Part shown: in pieces, positions 9,601-20,200 of the stretch
Numbering within the stretch: the first letter of the stretch is position 1
Layout: every line of letters begins with the position of its first letter
Source of the DNA: Sphingobacterium sp. UBA4616
GTDB lineage: Bacteria; Bacteroidota; Bacteroidia; Sphingobacteriales; Sphingobacteriaceae
Reading direction: 5' to 3'
DNA: 64,000 nt
Assembly (NCBI GenBank): GCA_002386525.1
Contig: DGIS01000008.1
Span: forward strand, 204,199-268,198
Translations under genes and position numbers: made by a program
Notes under the pieces: generated by a model
What the model saw: the letters and a program-made list of their open reading frames with translations, nothing else
The model's database searches: none
Told to the model about the DNA's origin: nothing

Positions 9601-10681
9601 TTGGGGAAATACTATATAATGCCTTAATCTGTTTGAAACTATAGTTTTTAACGATTGGTTTGTCAAAGCTAAACATGAACACCCCTTTACCACCTACAGC
9701 GAGCCATAATGTGCCGTGTTTATCTTGGTAGATATCATTAAAAATATTTGTCGTGTTGTTGAAGTGGCTCGAAAGATCAATTTCTTGTAATTGACCATTT
9801 CGATATTGAAGTGTCGATATGCCCGAGAAAGACAACACCCAAATATAATGGCGGCTTCTATCCTGAAGAATGTTGTAGAAAAGATCCTCTTTACCGCCAT
9901 GTCGGCGCTTATTTTTTATTTCAATTTCTCTGTAGGGATTAGTCGCCTGCAGCGGATCGAATAAATAAATCCCATCTCCCCAAGTACATAACCATAGTTG
10001 TCCATGGTCGTCTTCCATGAGTTTGAACGGATTGTTGCGTTGGCCTAGTCTAGGATAAGACTTTAATTTGTTGGTACCCTGACTTAACATAAATAAGCCG
10101 TCTCCCCAGACACCCAGCCAAATCCGAGCCTGGCTATCCTGAAAGATCGTATTAACGGTTTTGCCTCGCATGCTATTATTTAGAATAGATGCACTTTGGG
10201 CGTTCGTCAAAGGCTTCAATGCGCTATCATAGATATAAATACCATCATCTGTGCCAATCCAAAGCCGTTTTGAACCGTCAACCAACAGGGTATTGACGCG
10301 AACGTTGGCTACCCGTGGATCATTCAGTGGGACAACCTTATAATTGCGCTTATCTAATACATAAACACCTTTTTCTCCCCCTAAAATTAGTTTGTTTTCG
10401 AATTCTATAAGCGTGCGGATCGCTTGTTGACTGGTGGCTTTTCCGGCGGCATCCTTCAATTTAAAATTTAGGATATTATAAGCATCATAACGACTTAAAC
10501 CCTGTGTGGAGGCATACCAGATGTATCCTTCGCGATCCTGTATCGTCTGATTGATCGTGAGGGAGGGAAGCTCATAATTTTTTGTTACGGGATCAAGCCC
10601 CATCTGTTGGCTATAAACAACAGTAGTCAAGGATAGATATAGATGCAAAAATGCAATAATCTGTCGAATACGTGCGCTCAT
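6617..10681 (-). CDS. hybrid two-component system sensor/regulator (HTCS) of the PUL
   Basis: A 1354-residue one-protein signalling system. Order: signal peptide (about 1-24); two-bladed-propeller-type Reg_prop repeats (repeated RLWIGTDDGIYIYD-like units) to about residue 690; Y_Y_Y domain (about 700-770, ending near GKYRFLVKSTDLYNKWN); membrane helix (about 783-806); HisKA with H841 (YFTNISHDLLTPL); HATPase (NLLSNAFKYTE, DTGIGI, GIGLSVTKQLIE); receiver with D1146 (VSDIMMPELDG); C-terminal AraC-type DNA-binding domain (last about 100 residues). The periplasmic part would bind an oligosaccharide released from the target glycan, and the AraC domain would activate the PUL. It is transcribed away from the GH105 operon, the usual PUL arrangement. 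All phosphotransfer residues are intact. Confidence 0.96.
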   Translation of the reverse strand: MSARIRQIIAFLHLYLSLTTVVYSQQMGLDPVTKNYELPSLTINQTIQDREGYIWYASTQGLSRYDAYNILNFKLKDAAGKATSQQAIRTLIEFENKLILGGEKGVYVLDKRNYKVVPLNDPRVANVRVNTLLVDGSKRLWIGTDDGIYIYDSALKPLTNAQSASILNNSMRGKTVNTIFQDSQARIWLGVWGDGLFMLSQGTNKLKSYPRLGQRNNPFKLMEDDHGQLWLCTWGDGIYLFDPLQATNPYREIEIKNKRRHGGKEDLFYNILQDRSRHYIWVLSFSGISTLQYRNGQLQEIDLSSHFNNTTNIFNDIYQDKHGTLWLAVGGKGVFMFSFDKPIVKNYSFKQIKALYSISPNLNMLYRDQTGIFWFNLERFGFGSLSPKTNQLNTYSNSNFRDLISIRAVTCATDFGQELWVGSAYEASINVFQKKNNTIKFLRKIDLVQQIRHQGKPSFFFTDSQKRLWIATTQGLLIKKSESEPITMIAKIKDQPVAIAQGKGNLIWIATKENGIYCIDNRNLQSIIRHIGKETPGLRTDQIETMDADRGGNLWIGTKDNRLLNYQLAGQKVSEIANSTLFEKNQLLDVVCLDRYTWLSTTRNLYKINQANKHISEFSTADSLQVNMFSKRAFAVDRSSNTIYFGGYNGIVQLDDNSILPDFNEKVLISDIKINNRSIVLESEKELFSDDIASLTLNPQDQNIEISFSALPFNQKGKIRYAYKLEGVDKEWIYAPRDRIFATYNNLSKGKYRFLVKSTDLYNKWNTASTQIEIIKKPAFYESNLAYFLYACAFIGIAFFFISYSVKRLKLSGDLKIAQIEKEKTKELAQSKLSYFTNISHDLLTPLTIISCLVDDVQMTTKNNLEQFDKMRLNLSRLKRLLQQILDFRRMENNSMKLQISASNFPSFVTQLGDMHFGPIAKKKKIDFEIQHGDCPEILFYDVDKIDKILFNLLSNAFKYTEQGGKITLSYHVEESMGCNRLFIYVRDTGIGIYPEDMEKIFTAFYTNTSTKHLESNGIGLSVTKQLIEAHHGKIHVESQRHIGSNFQITVPVDKLYYHNQGIAVMEQPFVEEIKATIMESNTVDDSTPKNATQSKLNLLLVEDNEELRSTMARILAQNYQVHIAHNGLKGLEVLEHTEIDIIVSDIMMPELDGLQLCKTIKSNAEFNHIPILLLTAKNSIEDRIECYQAGADGYISKPFEIKVLEAKIQSFIINKRCRQLVFQHNTQINISTLDHTPLDEKFVQKMIQVVEEHLADDQFDVIKLGDILGLSKSTLYRKTKVLLNVSPSEFIKNIRLKHACQIMEKDRSIAVSEVAFETGFSDPRYFATCFKAAFGLTPSEFQKNAAANILTPT

Positions 10682-11010
10682 CTTGATAATCTTTTAATCC
10701 ACCTCTTTCAACATCCAGTTTAGTTAGCATTCTTATCCATCAATAGCTGCTGTGCTTCATTGACAGAAGCGGGCGGCAGTATGTCCTTTCGCTCCTAGAT
10801 AGCTGTGTCACTGGACGAAAGCGGGAATCCAACTGAAAATTTTTAGGTTTATACGGATTAAAGATACAAATGTTTTTTAAATAAGTGTATATTGTACGTT
10901 TATTGAATCTGAAGCTACTCTACGCGATTTTTAGACCTTCTAGACGCAAAATGATCCCATTTTAGGTCATGATTAGTCTTTATTCAAACATCTACAAAAT
11001 CGATTTGTGG
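10682..11010. other. intergenic region between the HTCS and PUL enzyme genes
   Basis: The divergent spacer before the GH105 gene spans 376 bases (10682-11057). It should hold promoters for both directions and the AraC-domain binding site. I see no convincing long dyad or direct repeat. The only recognisable element is the TAGCTTTG listed next. Confidence 0.5.
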
Positions 11011-11018
11011 TAGCTTTG
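11011..11018 (+). promoter_or_regulatory. candidate -7 element of the PUL enzyme operon
   Basis: TAGCTTTG matches TAnnTTTG exactly, 39 bases before the ATG at 11058. There is no TTTG at the -33 distance, which fits a promoter that depends on the HTCS activator. Its position argues against the GTG at 11007 as the start of GH105. Confidence 0.4.
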
Positions 11019-11057
11019 TTTATCCCGGTTGGGGATCAAATTTATAAATCTCAAGAC

Positions 11058-12173
11058 ATGCGTATCAACTTTATTTTATGCCTATTACTTATAGGACATT
11101 TTTCTTTTGGACAGAAACTAAAAAAAGAAGTTGTCCTTTCTCAACTCAAAAGTGCAAACGATTATTGGCAATCTCATCACAAGCCACAAGTTTGGGCATT
11201 TTGGGATCAGGCAGCTTACCATACTGGAAATATGGAATTCTATAAGATTTCCAATTCAAAAAGTGATCTGAAATATTCTGAGGACTGGGCCAAATTCAAT
11301 GATTGGAAAGGTGCGAAATCAACCAACAAACAAGAGTGGAAATATAGTTATGGTGAAACGGATGATTATGTTCTTTTTGGAGATTGGCAGATTTGTTTCC
11401 AGACCTATATTGATCTTTATAATTTGTCGCCAAGTCCCGAAAAGATAGCGCGTGCTAAAGAAGTTATGCACTATCAGATTCATACACCCAATACAGATTA
11501 TTGGTGGTGGGCTGATGGTTTGTATATGGTCATGCCGGTGATGACCAAGATGTATAAATTGACGCAAGATCCACGCTATCTTGATAAAATGTATACCTAT
11601 TTGCGCTACGCAGATAGTATTATGTTCGATCAGGATGAGCATTTATATTATCGCGATGCCAAATATGTCTATCCCAAACACCAGAGCCTCCACGGCAAGA
11701 AAGATTTTTGGGCGCGGGGTGATGGTTGGGTGTTTGCAGCCTTGGCAAAGGTTCTGCAAGATTTACCCAAAGCGGATAAGCATTACCATTATTACCATGA
11801 AAGGTTCAAAAAAATGGCACATGCAATCGTGAGCTGCCAGCAAGAGGAAGGGTTTTGGACGCGAAGTATGCTGGATCCTGAACATGCTCCTGGGCGGGAG
11901 ACAAGCGGTACGGCTTTTTTTACCTATGGTTTACTTTGGGGACTCAACCAGGGAATACTCATTGATCCGAAGTTTTCTAAAGCGGCGCTTAAGGGATGGA
12001 ACTACCTCAGTGAAATTTCGCTGCAAGCTGACGGAAGAATTGGATATGTACAGCCTATCGGTGAGAAAGCTATTCCCGGACAGGTTGTGGATGCTAATTC
12101 TACTGCTCCATTTGGTGTCGGTGCATTCTTATTGGCCGGAACAGAGATGTACCGTTATCTGAATAAAAAATAA
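11058..12173 (+). CDS. GH105 unsaturated uronyl hydrolase
   Basis: A 371-residue exported GH105/GH88-type enzyme. These remove a 4,5-unsaturated uronic acid from the non-reducing end of oligosaccharides made by lyases acting on rhamnogalacturonan, ulvan or arabinogalactan side chains. The start at 11058 gives a clean signal peptide (MRINFILCLLLIGHFSFGQ). The (alpha/alpha)6 core contains WWWADGLYMVMPVM, whose D153 aligns with the catalytic Asp of YteR-type enzymes, and FWARGDGWVFAALAKVL (usually RGNGW). Towards the end lie RETSGTAFFTYGLLWG and VVDANSTAPFGVGAFLLAG. It is the first gene of a tight operon; the next gene starts 7 bases later. Family sure; exact substrate unknown. Confidence 0.92.
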   Translation: MRINFILCLLLIGHFSFGQKLKKEVVLSQLKSANDYWQSHHKPQVWAFWDQAAYHTGNMEFYKISNSKSDLKYSEDWAKFNDWKGAKSTNKQEWKYSYGETDDYVLFGDWQICFQTYIDLYNLSPSPEKIARAKEVMHYQIHTPNTDYWWWADGLYMVMPVMTKMYKLTQDPRYLDKMYTYLRYADSIMFDQDEHLYYRDAKYVYPKHQSLHGKKDFWARGDGWVFAALAKVLQDLPKADKHYHYYHERFKKMAHAIVSCQQEEGFWTRSMLDPEHAPGRETSGTAFFTYGLLWGLNQGILIDPKFSKAALKGWNYLSEISLQADGRIGYVQPIGEKAIPGQVVDANSTAPFGVGAFLLAGTEMYRYLNKK

Positions 12174-12180
12174 GTGATGT

Positions 12181-13428
12181 ATGAAGATGATAAATCAAGT
12201 TGTATTTTTCTTCCTTTTGCTGTGGGCAGGTCAATCTGTTCAGGGGCAAACTGTAAAAAAAACGTCTACTGTGCCTGATGAGGCAAGTAGAACGTTCTGG
12301 CTCCAAGAAATGGATCGCATGCTGCGGCCCGTATTAAGGAGTTTAGCACATGACAGTCTTCGATTAAATATGCCTCAGATGACATCCACGCAGGTGGATA
12401 ACAGAGCGCATCGGATTAAAGTGCAGTACGTTGAGGTTTTGGGAAGGGTATTGTCCGGTATTGGTCCGTGGCTTTCATTGGATGGAGGGTCCAAAGCAGA
12501 AAGAAAGCTCCGCGATCAATACAGAGCATGGACTGTTCAGGGACTAAAAAATGCGTTGGATAGTAATGCGCGAGATTTTATGCGTTTTGATCTGGGCGGA
12601 CAACAGCTTGTAGATGCATCTTTCATTGCTTTAGGTTTTATCCGGAGTCCATGGCTGTGGGATCACATTGATGAGCAAACTAGAAAAAATTTGATTGCAT
12701 CGATCAAGATAACGCGTCAATTTCGGCCTGCCTATTCGAATTGGCTGCTATTTTCGGCGATGAACGAAGCTTTTTTAGCTCAATATTCTACCGATTGGGA
12801 TGTAATGCGTGTGGACTATGCCCTGCAGCAATTAGAGCAATGGTATGTCGGAGATGGTATGTATATGGATGGTCCGCATTATGCTTTTGATTACTACAAT
12901 AGTTATGTCATTCATCCTTTTTTGGCCGGCATCATGGACATCATTCAATTGAAGACCAAACATTACGATAGCATGTTTGCTAAAATCAGCCTTCGTAATG
13001 AGCGATATGCCATCATCCAAGAGCGCTTAATCAATGCAGATGGTAGTTTTCCACCAACAGGAAGATCCGTAATTTATCGTGCTGCAGCCTTTCATCACTT
13101 AGCCGACATGGCATTCAAGAAACGACTTCCTCAAGAACTAACCAACGGGCAGGTGCGGGGTGCGCTGTCTGCTGTGTTGAAAAAGACAACAGAAAATCCA
13201 AGTACCTACCAAAATGGCTGGTTGACATTGGGCCTGTATGGTAGCCAGCCTGGCCTGGCAGATTCGTATAATAATCAGGGTAGCCCTTATCTCTGTTCGG
13301 TTATTTTCTTGCCTTTAGGCTTGTCTGATGAAGATCCTTTCTGGACAAGTGAAGTTGAGGACTGGAGTGCCAAGCGAATTTGGTCGGGTCAGGATTGGAG
13401 TAAGGACTATAGTAAAGCTATTCACTAA
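12181..13428 (+). CDS. DUF2264 domain protein (predicted glycosidase), first copy
   Basis: A 415-residue exported protein with signal peptide (MKMINQVVFFFLLLWAGQSVQG). The body is a predicted (alpha/alpha)6-type DUF2264 domain: FMRFDLGGQQLVDASFIALG, SNWLLFSAMNEAFL, YVGDGMYMDGPHYAFDYYNSY and the loop GSFPPTGRSVIYR. I recall some DUF2264 proteins being placed in CAZy GH154 as glucuronidases, but cannot check that here. It lies between GH105 and the BNR_4 gene with gaps of 7 and 14 bases, so it is almost certainly co-expressed. It shares the family with the fourth gene of the operon, but that protein is about 260 residues longer. Confidence 0.88.
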   Translation: MKMINQVVFFFLLLWAGQSVQGQTVKKTSTVPDEASRTFWLQEMDRMLRPVLRSLAHDSLRLNMPQMTSTQVDNRAHRIKVQYVEVLGRVLSGIGPWLSLDGGSKAERKLRDQYRAWTVQGLKNALDSNARDFMRFDLGGQQLVDASFIALGFIRSPWLWDHIDEQTRKNLIASIKITRQFRPAYSNWLLFSAMNEAFLAQYSTDWDVMRVDYALQQLEQWYVGDGMYMDGPHYAFDYYNSYVIHPFLAGIMDIIQLKTKHYDSMFAKISLRNERYAIIQERLINADGSFPPTGRSVIYRAAAFHHLADMAFKKRLPQELTNGQVRGALSAVLKKTTENPSTYQNGWLTLGLYGSQPGLADSYNNQGSPYLCSVIFLPLGLSDEDPFWTSEVEDWSAKRIWSGQDWSKDYSKAIH

Positions 13429-13442
13429 GATAGTGGCTGTTA

Positions 13443-14780
13443 ATGAAAAGATATCGGATTCAAATATGTAGAATAGGAATGATGTGCGCTTCATTCCTCT
13501 TGATTCTTTGTGCAGTGCAAGGACAAGAAATTAAGGAAACAATAGCCGGAAACGGATGGGCTAAGAATACGGTCAACACCGCTGTATTTCGGAAAAATTC
13601 CCTAACCAGCAACGGCAAATATCAATATATAGCCTATTACGATGGGCAGGGATATGTTGTATTAGGGCGACGCCTACTATCCGGTAAACTTTGGCAGCTG
13701 CGTCGCTCAGGTTATACCGGCAATGCCAAAGATGCGCATAATGTGATCAGCATCATGGTGGATCAGGAAGGATATCTGCACGTGTGCTGGGATCAGCATA
13801 ATAGTCGATTGCGCTATGCGCGATCTATCCATCCGAATAGTCTTGTACTCGGTGATGAGCAGATTATGGTCGGTCAAAATGAAAGCCGGGTGACTTATCC
13901 CGAATTCTTAAAACTGCCCAATGGTGAGCTGTTATTTTTATATCGGGATGGTGGATCCGGGAATGGCAACCTTGTGGTGAATACGTACGATAGTAAACAG
14001 CAGCAATGGAAACGTATCCATAGCAATTTGATTGATGGGGAGGGAAAGAGAAATGCTTATTGGCAAAGTTATGTCGATAACCACGGAACGATACACCTCT
14101 CTTGGGTTTGGCGTGAAAGTCCAAATGTAGCGAGCAATCATGATATGGCTTATGCTTGTTCAAAGGATGGCGGATTGACATGGGAGCGAAGCGACGGAAT
14201 AAGATATGACCTGCCCATGAAAGCATCTACAGCAGAGTATGCTGCCCGGATTCCGGAACGGCACGAATTAATCAATCAAACATCAATCGCTGCTGACGAT
14301 AGCGGGAATCCTTTCATTACTACTTACTGGCGTGCTCCAGCATCTGACATTCCGCAATATAAAGTTATTTATTTACAGGATGGTCAATGGAAGGTTCGAT
14401 CTTTTGATTTTAGAAAAACCCCATTTAGCTTAAGTGGTGGTGGTACAAAGGAGATTCCTATTGCAAGACCACAGCTATTGGTTCGGGGTAAGGATAAGAA
14501 GATTGCATTAACATTGATCTTTCGTGATCAGGAAAGGGGCAGCCGGCCTTCGATTTTGACGTTACAGGGTATGCAGCAAGAATCGCCGAGGATTACTGAT
14601 CTTTGTCAAGAATCTGTAGGAGCGTGGGAACCAACTTACGATACTGAGTTGTGGCGAAAGAAACGGAAAATTGCGCTATTCGTACAGGCTACGGTACAAA
14701 AAGATGGGGAGGGGTTAGCAGAAACGGATCCGACAGCAGTAAAAGTGCTGGAATGGCGCGACAAAGGGAGAAGAAAATGA
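13443..14780 (+). CDS. BNR_4 repeat beta-propeller protein (possible polysaccharide lyase)
   Basis: A 445-residue exported protein with signal peptide (ends near LCAVQGQE). It has the conserved BNR_4 order: [97 protein letters not shown] and [14 protein letters not shown]. These form a seven-bladed propeller. Related propellers include rhamnose-glucuronate lyases (PL27 type) and ulvan lyases. The pairing with GH105, which needs a lyase product, makes lyase activity a reasonable inference, not a demonstrated one. Its TGA overlaps the next gene's ATG by 4 bases (ATGA). Confidence 0.85.
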   Translation: MKRYRIQICRIGMMCASFLLILCAVQGQEIKETIAGNGWAKNTVNTAVFRKNSLTSNGKYQYIAYYDGQGYVVLGRRLLSGKLWQLRRSGYTGNAKDAHNVISIMVDQEGYLHVCWDQHNSRLRYARSIHPNSLVLGDEQIMVGQNESRVTYPEFLKLPNGELLFLYRDGGSGNGNLVVNTYDSKQQQWKRIHSNLIDGEGKRNAYWQSYVDNHGTIHLSWVWRESPNVASNHDMAYACSKDGGLTWERSDGIRYDLPMKASTAEYAARIPERHELINQTSIAADDSGNPFITTYWRAPASDIPQYKVIYLQDGQWKVRSFDFRKTPFSLSGGGTKEIPIARPQLLVRGKDKKIALTLIFRDQERGSRPSILTLQGMQQESPRITDLCQESVGAWEPTYDTELWRKKRKIALFVQATVQKDGEGLAETDPTAVKVLEWRDKGRRK

Positions 14781-16801
14781 TAACATTAAGCAACATGAAA
14801 ATAAAACAGGGCCTACTTAGACTGCTGGTGTTTAGCTGCGTTTTTCTTGGATTCGCAGCAACTGCTCTGAGCCAGAATAGTTCAGTTTTCGAACTGAAAA
14901 ATCCAGATTTTAAAAAAAGTCCTTACACTGGACTAACACGCCAACATTGGATGGATGCTGCATCCTATCTGTTGGAAGGGGCATTTTCTGTCGTTAGCGA
15001 CTTAAATAGCCCGATGTTATTTCCCAAGCAGCCTGGACGTAGCTACCCTAGAGATGGCGTGCACAATGAAACAGAACGATTAGAGGGGCTTTGCCGTACG
15101 CTTTTCATCGCTGTGCCGCTTTTAAAGAAAAATGCCGACTACGAGATCCGTGGTATTCGCGTAGCAGATTATTATAGGCATCAACTGGAACTGCTATTAC
15201 ATAAGGGCTCCGAAAGCTATATTGCCCCACTTCCAGAAAAAGGCGGGCCGAGTCAAAAGCTGGTCGAATTTGGAGGTTTGGCTGTGGCGCTAATGGCAGC
15301 GCCTGAAGTGCTTTGGGATCCGTTGCCACAACATACTAAAAATGAACTCGCACAAACCATGCTGAGTTATGGTAATGGACCAACGATACAGATGAATTGG
15401 CGATTTTTCAATATTATGATTTTAAGCTTTTTTAAAAGTAGAGGTTACCCTGTTCGGGAGGATTACCTGAAGGATTTATTGGAAAAATGTCTTCAAGATT
15501 ATAGGGGCGATGGCTGGTATAATGACAGTCCTTACTACGATTACTACAGTATGTGGGCTTTTCAGCTGTATGGATCGCTTTGGGCCGCTAATTATGGTGC
15601 GACGATGTACCCTGAACTTGCTGCAAAATTCAAATCGAATTTGCATGATGTGGTGAAAAGTTATCCCTATTTATTTAGCCGTAATGGTGAAATGATTATG
15701 TGGGGCCGTAGTATTTCGTATCGTATGGGGGCCGCAGTACCCTTTCCATTATTGGGGTTATTGGATGATCCTTCCATCAATTATGGTTGGATGCGGAGAA
15801 TTGCTTCGGGTACTTTGTTGCAATTTTTAGAGCATCCGGATTTTCTTTCGGATGGTATTCCCAACCTGGGCTTTTATGGCGCTTTTGATCCTGCGGTACA
15901 GGAGTATAGTTGCCGGGGAAGTGCATATTGGCTGGGGAAATTCTTTTTAGGTCTTTTGGTTCCGGAAAATAGCAGTTTTTGGACTGCTTCAGAAAATCAG
16001 GGTGCCTGGAATCGTCAGATTCCAAATGCGAAGGTGCTGAATACCTATATAGAGGGGGCACAAATGTTGATCACTGATTATGATAGCATCGGTGCCTCCG
16101 AAATCCGATCTTGGAATACCAGTAGGGACATCGGCTATTATCAAGGGACGGAAAATTACAATAAGCTTTCCTATAATAGTGCTTTTCCTTGGCAGGCCGA
16201 TGGGAAGAACGGGGAAATTTCAATGAATTATACTTTTCAGACCCAACCTGCCCAGTGGGAATCACTTCGGATGTATCAATTTAGCGGGTACGAGGAGGGA
16301 GTTTATCGCCGTACGGCGACCTTGGCTTCGGATACGAGTATACATCTATTCTTGGCAGAACGGACAATAGCAAATGGAATTTTGAGATGTGATCAATTAC
16401 TTTCCGAAAAGCCTTTGGCCTTGCGGCTGGGGCATTATGCCCTCCCAAAATGGAAGGATCATCCTATCCATTCAGAAAAAATGGAGTATAACGGCAATGA
16501 GGCGATGATTTTAGATAATGGGCAATACCAATTGGCTATGGTAAGGCTCATGGGTTGGGAGGGGATGGAAAGCTTAAGTTGTCAAGGACTTCATCCTGTA
16601 GCGCAAGAGAGTGCTGTATTGAATTGTTTTGTAGGTGGAGAAAAGCCGCTAGGACAATGGTATGTCACCTTACAGCTGTGGAAGAAATCGGGAGAAAAAT
16701 GGACAAATGAAGAGCTTTTTCCACAAGTGAAAGCAACGGATAAGAAAGTGGAAATTCGCTGGCGTAACGGAGAGAACTACATCTTTCCTACGCGCATTTA
16801 A
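14777..16801 (+). CDS. DUF2264 domain protein (predicted glycosidase), second, longer copy
   Basis: A 674-residue exported protein. The frame is open further upstream, inside the BNR_4 gene, but the ATG at 14777 overlaps that gene's stop as ATGA and is followed by a signal peptide ending near ATALSQ; the ATG at 14795 would also work. The N-terminal 400 residues are DUF2264: [48 protein letters not shown] and [19 protein letters not shown]. The C-terminal 250 residues look beta-rich (for example [18 protein letters not shown]) and are absent from the shorter copy at 12181. Ends the enzyme operon with a strong terminator. Function probably glycan hydrolysis; substrate unknown. Confidence 0.88.
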   Translation: MITLSNMKIKQGLLRLLVFSCVFLGFAATALSQNSSVFELKNPDFKKSPYTGLTRQHWMDAASYLLEGAFSVVSDLNSPMLFPKQPGRSYPRDGVHNETERLEGLCRTLFIAVPLLKKNADYEIRGIRVADYYRHQLELLLHKGSESYIAPLPEKGGPSQKLVEFGGLAVALMAAPEVLWDPLPQHTKNELAQTMLSYGNGPTIQMNWRFFNIMILSFFKSRGYPVREDYLKDLLEKCLQDYRGDGWYNDSPYYDYYSMWAFQLYGSLWAANYGATMYPELAAKFKSNLHDVVKSYPYLFSRNGEMIMWGRSISYRMGAAVPFPLLGLLDDPSINYGWMRRIASGTLLQFLEHPDFLSDGIPNLGFYGAFDPAVQEYSCRGSAYWLGKFFLGLLVPENSSFWTASENQGAWNRQIPNAKVLNTYIEGAQMLITDYDSIGASEIRSWNTSRDIGYYQGTENYNKLSYNSAFPWQADGKNGEISMNYTFQTQPAQWESLRMYQFSGYEEGVYRRTATLASDTSIHLFLAERTIANGILRCDQLLSEKPLALRLGHYALPKWKDHPIHSEKMEYNGNEAMILDNGQYQLAMVRLMGWEGMESLSCQGLHPVAQESAVLNCFVGGEKPLGQWYVTLQLWKKSGEKWTNEELFPQVKATDKKVEIRWRNGENYIFPTRI

Positions 16802-16827
16802 CAAACAGTAGTTATAAAGTGTACAAG

Positions 16828-16857
16828 GGTTGCCAAAAAATGGCAACCTTTTTTTAT
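16828..16857 (+). terminator. rho-independent terminator after the enzyme operon
   Basis: GGTTGCCA (16828-16835), a five-A loop, TGGCAACC (16841-16848), then a run of seven T. It separates the enzyme genes from susC, so susC/susD probably use their own promoter or depend on readthrough. Confidence 0.85.
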
Positions 16858-17261
16858 GTTCTAATAAGGCTACTCTTATCGCCTGTGTTTCCGATTGCCG
16901 TGGCTTTTTAAGCTTGGCTGATTAGGCTATCGCATCGTAATTGAATTGGTTTATCGTTGTTGAATGTCGATTTTCCAGCATTTTGAAGCGAATTTCAACT
17001 CAATTGAACTAAAATCAAACACCAAAATCTCGCTTCAGAGCTACTTTTGTCTTGGGTCCAAAACAATGTTGGACGAATTATTCACTTGTTTCTTTCAAAA
17101 GTTAGCGCACTATTTTTCGCAGGAAACAAGGACACCAATTATAAACGACAGGCTATGAATTCAACTTGAGAAGAGTATCCATTGGACATTCTGGCATTGC
17201 TGGGTTGATTCCAGAAGCACGTAGAATATGAAAAACTAACCAAATCATTTATTAATAAATT
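16858..17261 (+). other. leader region upstream of susC
   Basis: About 400 bases without a convincing gene. A 64-codon open frame at 16964-17158 looks random. TACTTTTG at 17042-17049 matches TAnnTTTG but is 213 bases from the start of susC and has no -33 partner, so it is a weak promoter candidate. A long untranslated leader is common ahead of susC genes. Confidence 0.4.
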
Positions 17262-20200
17262 ATGTTAAAACATTATTATAACCGATATTCAAAAAAGGGC
17301 ATTTTATTGAACAGCCTTTTTCTGATAGCCATGTCCAGTTACGGGCAGAGTGCAAATGTGAAAGGGGTTATTAAAGATACCTCGGGAAAGGGAATTGCAG
17401 GTGTTACCATTCGTGTAAAAGGCGGTGCGGAAACTGTGCAAACTAATGGGCAGGGGAATTTCTCAATTCAGGCATCTCCAGGTAGCACCTTGATCATCAC
17501 ATCCGTTGGCTTTAAAGAGAAGCAAATCACGATAGGGCAGCAGGCCAATCTGGACGTTGCACTGGTACCTGCAGAAAATGTGCTGGAAGAGCTTGTGGTG
17601 GTGGGCTATGGTAGTCAGAAACGATCGGATATAACCGGTTCGGTCGCTTCAGTTCCTAAAGACCGTCTATCAAAGATTCCTGTGAACAATGTCATGCAGG
17701 CCATTCAGGGTGCAGTGTCTAATGTGACGGTATCCCAGGCATCATCCATTCCTGGTGATGCGCCCTCGGTGCAGGTAAGAGGAAGAAATTCGCTTAGTGC
17801 AACAACGGAGCCCTTTATTGTTGTGGATGGAATTCCATTGACAAAAACAGATGGCTCTATTAATGACATCAATCCCAATGATATTGAATCTGTCGAAATC
17901 CTGAAAGATCCTTCCGCTGTGGCTATTTATGGTGTAAATGGTTCGAACGGTGTGATATTGATTACCACAAAGAGAGGAACAACCGGTAAACCGTCCATTC
18001 GTTATAGTGGCTATGGTGGGGTAGAGCATGTAGCGCATATCCTCGAACCTGTTTCTGGCGAGGAACTGTTAAAGCGTTATGCGGAATATGCCCGTATCAC
18101 CAACACGAGTTTGTACAATGGCGGTCCGGTGCGCAATCAATACGAATATGACAATTATAAAAATGGCGTAACGACGGATTGGCTGGATGCGGTGATGCAG
18201 ACTGGCGTCATACAAAACCACAACGTCAGTTTATCGGGCGGTAGTGAAAATGCCAAATATTTTGTGTCGGGCGATTATTTAAATGAAAAAGGAGTTTTGT
18301 TGGGTTACAATTACAAACGTTACTCTTTTCGGACAAATACCGATTTTAAGGCCACCAAATACCTTTCGGTGGGTACATCCTCCTTTATCGTTGCGCACAA
18401 TAGAGATGGCGGCCGGGCTAATTTGTTGCAAGCTGCGGCAATGAGTCCGTACGCCAGAATGTATAATGAGGATGGCTCTTTAACACAATACCCGATGTAC
18501 TCCGAGCAACTGTGGTCCAATCCTTTGTTGCCAACAACCTTAGATCCGCAGCGCCGTCAATTCAACATTAGCCTGAATGGCTATGCCGATTTAAATTTTG
18601 GTGAATTGTACACGCCATTAGCAGGGTTGAAATATAAGTTGAATGCAGGGTATTCCTTTGTGCCGGTTAGAAACAATGAATACGAAGGTGAGTCGGTGTA
18701 TAATTTTGCTGGTCTTGGACGTATAACCAATAATGAAACACAGACTTATACCTTAGAAAATATATTGACCTATACCAAGAACTTTGGTAAGCACCATATT
18801 GACTTCACTGGACTATATGCGGCAAAAAGCAAATATTGGCAACAGGCAATTGCAACAGGCGAGGTATTTCCCAATGATGCACTTGGTTGGGGAAATCTGG
18901 GTGCGGCGTCAACACAGAAGGTTTCTTCGATTGCAGATTTATACCGTACAATTTCGCAAATGGGTCGTTTAAATTATGCGTACGATAGTCGTTATATGCT
19001 GACCTTGACCGTTCGCCGGGATGGCGCATCCGTTTTTGGCAGAAACAACAAGTATGGTGCTTTCCCATCGGCAGCAGTAGCGTGGAATTTGCATAACGAA
19101 TCCTTTATGCAAAATGCCAAACAGATTGTCAGTAATTTAAAATGGCGTATTTCTTATGGTCTTTCTGGAAATGAAGCGATCCCTGTTTATCGCACCCAAT
19201 TTTTAATGGATTCAAGTCCAATGGCAATGAATGGCTTGTCAAATACGGCCTTAACGATCCGAACCTTGATGGGGAATTATGATCTGCAATGGGAAAAAAC
19301 AAAGGGGTTCAATACAGGTGTTGACTTTGGATTATTCAATAATCGGGTCTCAGGTAGTATTGATATGTACAAATCCAGTACCTATGATCTACTTCTTGAA
19401 CAACGTCTACCCAAGCTAACTGGTTTTGCTTCAGTATATTCGAATATTGGTAAAATTGAGAATAAAGGCATCGACCTGACATTAAACACTAAAAATATCG
19501 TAAAAGATCAATTTAACTGGTCGAGTACATTGGTTTTTTCCCGTAATAAAAATAAGATCACAGAAGTATATGGCAACGGGAAAGACGACTTGGGCAATAG
19601 GTGGTTTATTGGACAGCCCATAGGAGTCATCTATGATTATACGAAAGTGGGGATCTGGCAGGCGGATGAGATTGCATCTGGAGCGAACAAGGGATGGGAT
19701 GATGCTGCGCAAGCGGGCGACCTTAAATTGGCAGATCTAAATGCCGATGGAAAGATTGATGACGGTGATCGATCTGTTCTTGGGCAGACAGCACCGAAAT
19801 GGACTGCAGGTTTAACCAATACGTTCACTTATAAAGCATTCACCTTAAATGTTTTTATCAATACTGTACAAGGAGCATTGCGTAATAATCCGCAAATTGG
19901 CGCCGCCTCGGACGAGATGGGACGTCGAAGCACGCCTGCGGCCCTTGGATATTGGACGCCGGAAAACAAAAGTAATGAATGGCGTTCGCTGGGGAATCAC
20001 TCCAATGTTCATGGATATGGCTTCCCTTCTAATGCCAGTTTCACCCGTTTGAAAGATGTAACCTTAAGTTATACAATGCCACAACCACTTGTCGAAAAAA
20101 TTGGTGTTCAGGGGCTGACAGTATATGCGAGCGGTCGAAATCTGTATACCTGGACCAATTGGCTGGGCTGGGATCCGGAGGCTCGCGATATTACAAGGGG

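Noticed and set aside
16964..17158. 64-codon open frame upstream of susC
   Set aside because: Composition looks random, there is no recognisable start context, and it lies in what is probably the long leader of susC.
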